This document shows, piece by piece, positions 4,611-5,845 of a stretch of DNA of 5,845 bases. The translations under genes were made by a program, and so were the position numbers. Origin of the DNA: Gammaproteobacteria bacterium (GTDB lineage: Bacteria; Pseudomonadota; Gammaproteobacteria; GRL18). The notes under the pieces are model-generated. The model worked only from the letters and a program-made list of their open reading frames with translations. It ran no database searches and was not told the DNA's origin. The stretch lies in contig JAPVVU010000205.1 of the NCBI GenBank assembly GCA_028571885.1, forward strand, positions 1-5,845, given 5' to 3'. The first letter of the stretch is position 1, and each line of letters starts with the position of its first letter.

Positions 4611-5759
4611 ATGTCCAAAAGAGATTTTTACGAAGTACTCGGCGTTGATAAAACGGCCAGTGATGCTGAACTGAAAAAAGCTTATCGTCGTCTGGCAATG
4701 AAGCATCATCCCGATAGAAACCTTGATGACCCTGATGCTGAGGCGCATTTTAAAGAAGCTAAAGAAGCTTATGAAGTGCTTTCTAATGCACAAAAACGTC
4801 AGGCATATGACCAGTTTGGTCATGCTGGTGTTGATCAAAGTGCAGGTATGGGTGGTGGTGCCGGAGGTAACTTCAGTGATATCTTTGGCGATGTTTTTGG
4901 CGATATCTTTGGTGGTTCTGGTGGCGGCGGTCGCCGTGGTGGTGAACGCGTTTTCCGTGGTGCAGATCTGCAATACAATCTGGAGTTGAGTCTGGAAGAA
5001 GCGGTACATGGTAAATCGGTGAAAATTCGAATCCCTACCATGGTAGGCTGTAAAAAATGTGATGGTACGGGTGCTAAAAAAGGTTCCAAAGCAGAAACCT
5101 GCCATACCTGTCAGGGTGTTGGCCAGGTTCGTATGCAGCAGGGATTTTTCTCTTTACAGCAAACCTGTCCAACCTGTCATGGCAGTGGTAAGACAATTAA
5201 AGATCCCTGTGATGCCTGTCATGGTGAAGGTCGTATTCAGGAACATAAGACTCTGTCTGTCAAAGTACCTGCCGGTGTTGATACGGGGGATCGTATTCGT
5301 CTGTCGAATGAAGGTGAAGCGGGTCAGAATGGCGGACCTTCAGGTGATCTGTATGTCCATGTCCATGTTAAACCACATGATATCTTTACCCGTGAAGGCA
5401 GCGATCTCTTTTGTGAAGTCCCTATCAATATCACAACTGCCGCACTGGGCGGTACCTTAGATGTGCCAACACTGGATGGACGTGTCAGTTTGAAAATCCC
5501 TTCAGAAACTCAAACTGGAAAAATGTTCAGAATGCGCAGCAAAGGTGTTAAATCTGTGCGTGGTGGCGTGCAGGGTGATCTGTTATGTCGTATTATTGTA
5601 GAAACGCCAGTGAGACTAAATTCAAGACAAAAAGAACTCTTACAGGAATTTCAGGAGACATTGGAAAAAGGCGGTGAAAGCCATAGCCCGAAAGCCCATA
5701 GCTGGTTATCAGGTGTAAAACGCTTTTTTGATGATATGAAACAAAATATTGGTTCATAA
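4611..5759 (+). CDS. dnaJ: Co-chaperone DnaJ (class I Hsp40)
   Basis: DnaJ captures unfolded substrates and stimulates DnaK's ATPase. The protein has 382 residues, normal for class I. The J domain covers about residues 1-70 with the catalytic HPD at 33-35. A Gly/Phe-rich region follows and includes three tandem DIFG/DVFG/DIFG units (90-101), the segment tied to autoinhibition in studied homologues. The zinc-binding domain has all four CxxCxGxG motifs, starting at residues 147, 164, 186 and 200. Two C-terminal substrate-binding beta domains and a dimerisation end complete it. The start is ATG 4611, giving the conserved MSKRDFYEVLGV. The ribosome site is weak, with only AAAGAT-like purines upstream. 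It is the last gene of the cluster, 190 bp after dnaK and behind a hairpin, which may keep its level below that of DnaK. Confidence 0.97.
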   Translation: MSKRDFYEVLGVDKTASDAELKKAYRRLAMKHHPDRNLDDPDAEAHFKEAKEAYEVLSNAQKRQAYDQFGHAGVDQSAGMGGGAGGNFSDIFGDVFGDIFGGSGGGGRRGGERVFRGADLQYNLELSLEEAVHGKSVKIRIPTMVGCKKCDGTGAKKGSKAETCHTCQGVGQVRMQQGFFSLQQTCPTCHGSGKTIKDPCDACHGEGRIQEHKTLSVKVPAGVDTGDRIRLSNEGEAGQNGGPSGDLYVHVHVKPHDIFTREGSDLFCEVPINITTAALGGTLDVPTLDGRVSLKIPSETQTGKMFRMRSKGVKSVRGGVQGDLLCRIIVETPVRLNSRQKELLQEFQETLEKGGESHSPKAHSWLSGVKRFFDDMKQNIGS

Positions 5760-5817
5760 AATCATTAAATGTTATAAAAAAACGGTTAGTTCTAAACTTA
5801 TCTGTTAGTGATATAAA

Positions 5818-5845
5818 GGCGTAAAGATCAGGTGATTTTTACGCC
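5818..5845 (+). terminator. Terminator-like hairpin at the end of the operon
   Basis: GGCGTAAAGATC (5818-5829) pairs with GATTTTTACGCC (5834-5845) over 12 pairs with one G·U, closed by the loop AGGT. It lies 58 bp after the dnaJ stop, as expected for the operon terminator. The window ends exactly at the stem base, so the T-run that would confirm it cannot be seen. Confidence 0.6.

Noticed and set aside
4878..4913. A 12-bp triplicate repeat inside dnaJ
   Set aside because: It encodes the DIFG/DVFG/DIFG units found in ordinary DnaJ proteins, so it is explained by the protein.
4458..5105. A 215-residue frame on the - strand opposite dnaJ
   Set aside because: It is antisense to the J domain, Gly/Phe region and zinc finger. 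It is Thr- and Phe-rich as a shadow of those codons and has no family features.
5760..5817. A possible promoter for a gene downstream (TATAAA at 5812-5817)
   Set aside because: No -35 is recognisable at the right distance, and the site abuts the terminator-like hairpin.

Overview
The window is the heat-shock chaperone locus hrcA–grpE–dnaK–dnaJ of a gammaproteobacterium, with all genes on the + strand. The gene order, the E. coli-like DnaK with its C-terminal acidic EFEEVD tail, and promoters of the sigma-32 (RpoH) type all fit a hrcA-carrying gammaproteobacterium with moderately AT-rich DNA. I cannot name the genus from sequence alone. No new multi-gene system is visible. The unusual material lies in the non-coding stretches.

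Layout: Positions 2-160 hold the 3' end of an unrecognised gene that enters from outside the window. Positions 161-556 are non-coding. They contain a REP/BIME-like pair of inverted hairpins (185-284), a second copy of the last 13 codons and stop of the upstream gene (344-395), a possible terminator (419-471) and a heat-shock-type promoter (494-522). hrcA (557-1603), grpE (1717-2340), dnaK (2498-4420) and dnaJ (4611-5759) follow, separated by 113, 157 and 190 bp. These gaps are long for an operon. Each holds short tandem duplications. The first three genes each have their own sigma-32-like promoter with an identical 13-nt spacer. A strong hairpin lies between dnaK and dnaJ, and another closes the window after dnaJ.

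How the genes work together: DnaK is the ATP-driven Hsp70 chaperone. DnaJ delivers substrates and stimulates its ATPase, and GrpE exchanges its nucleotide. HrcA is the repressor that normally binds CIRCE operators. No full CIRCE palindrome is present here, only single half-site-like motifs in the hrcA promoter and in the grpE leader. On sequence, the locus therefore looks driven mainly by sigma-32, with HrcA control either degenerate or exerted at another locus such as groESL (inference).
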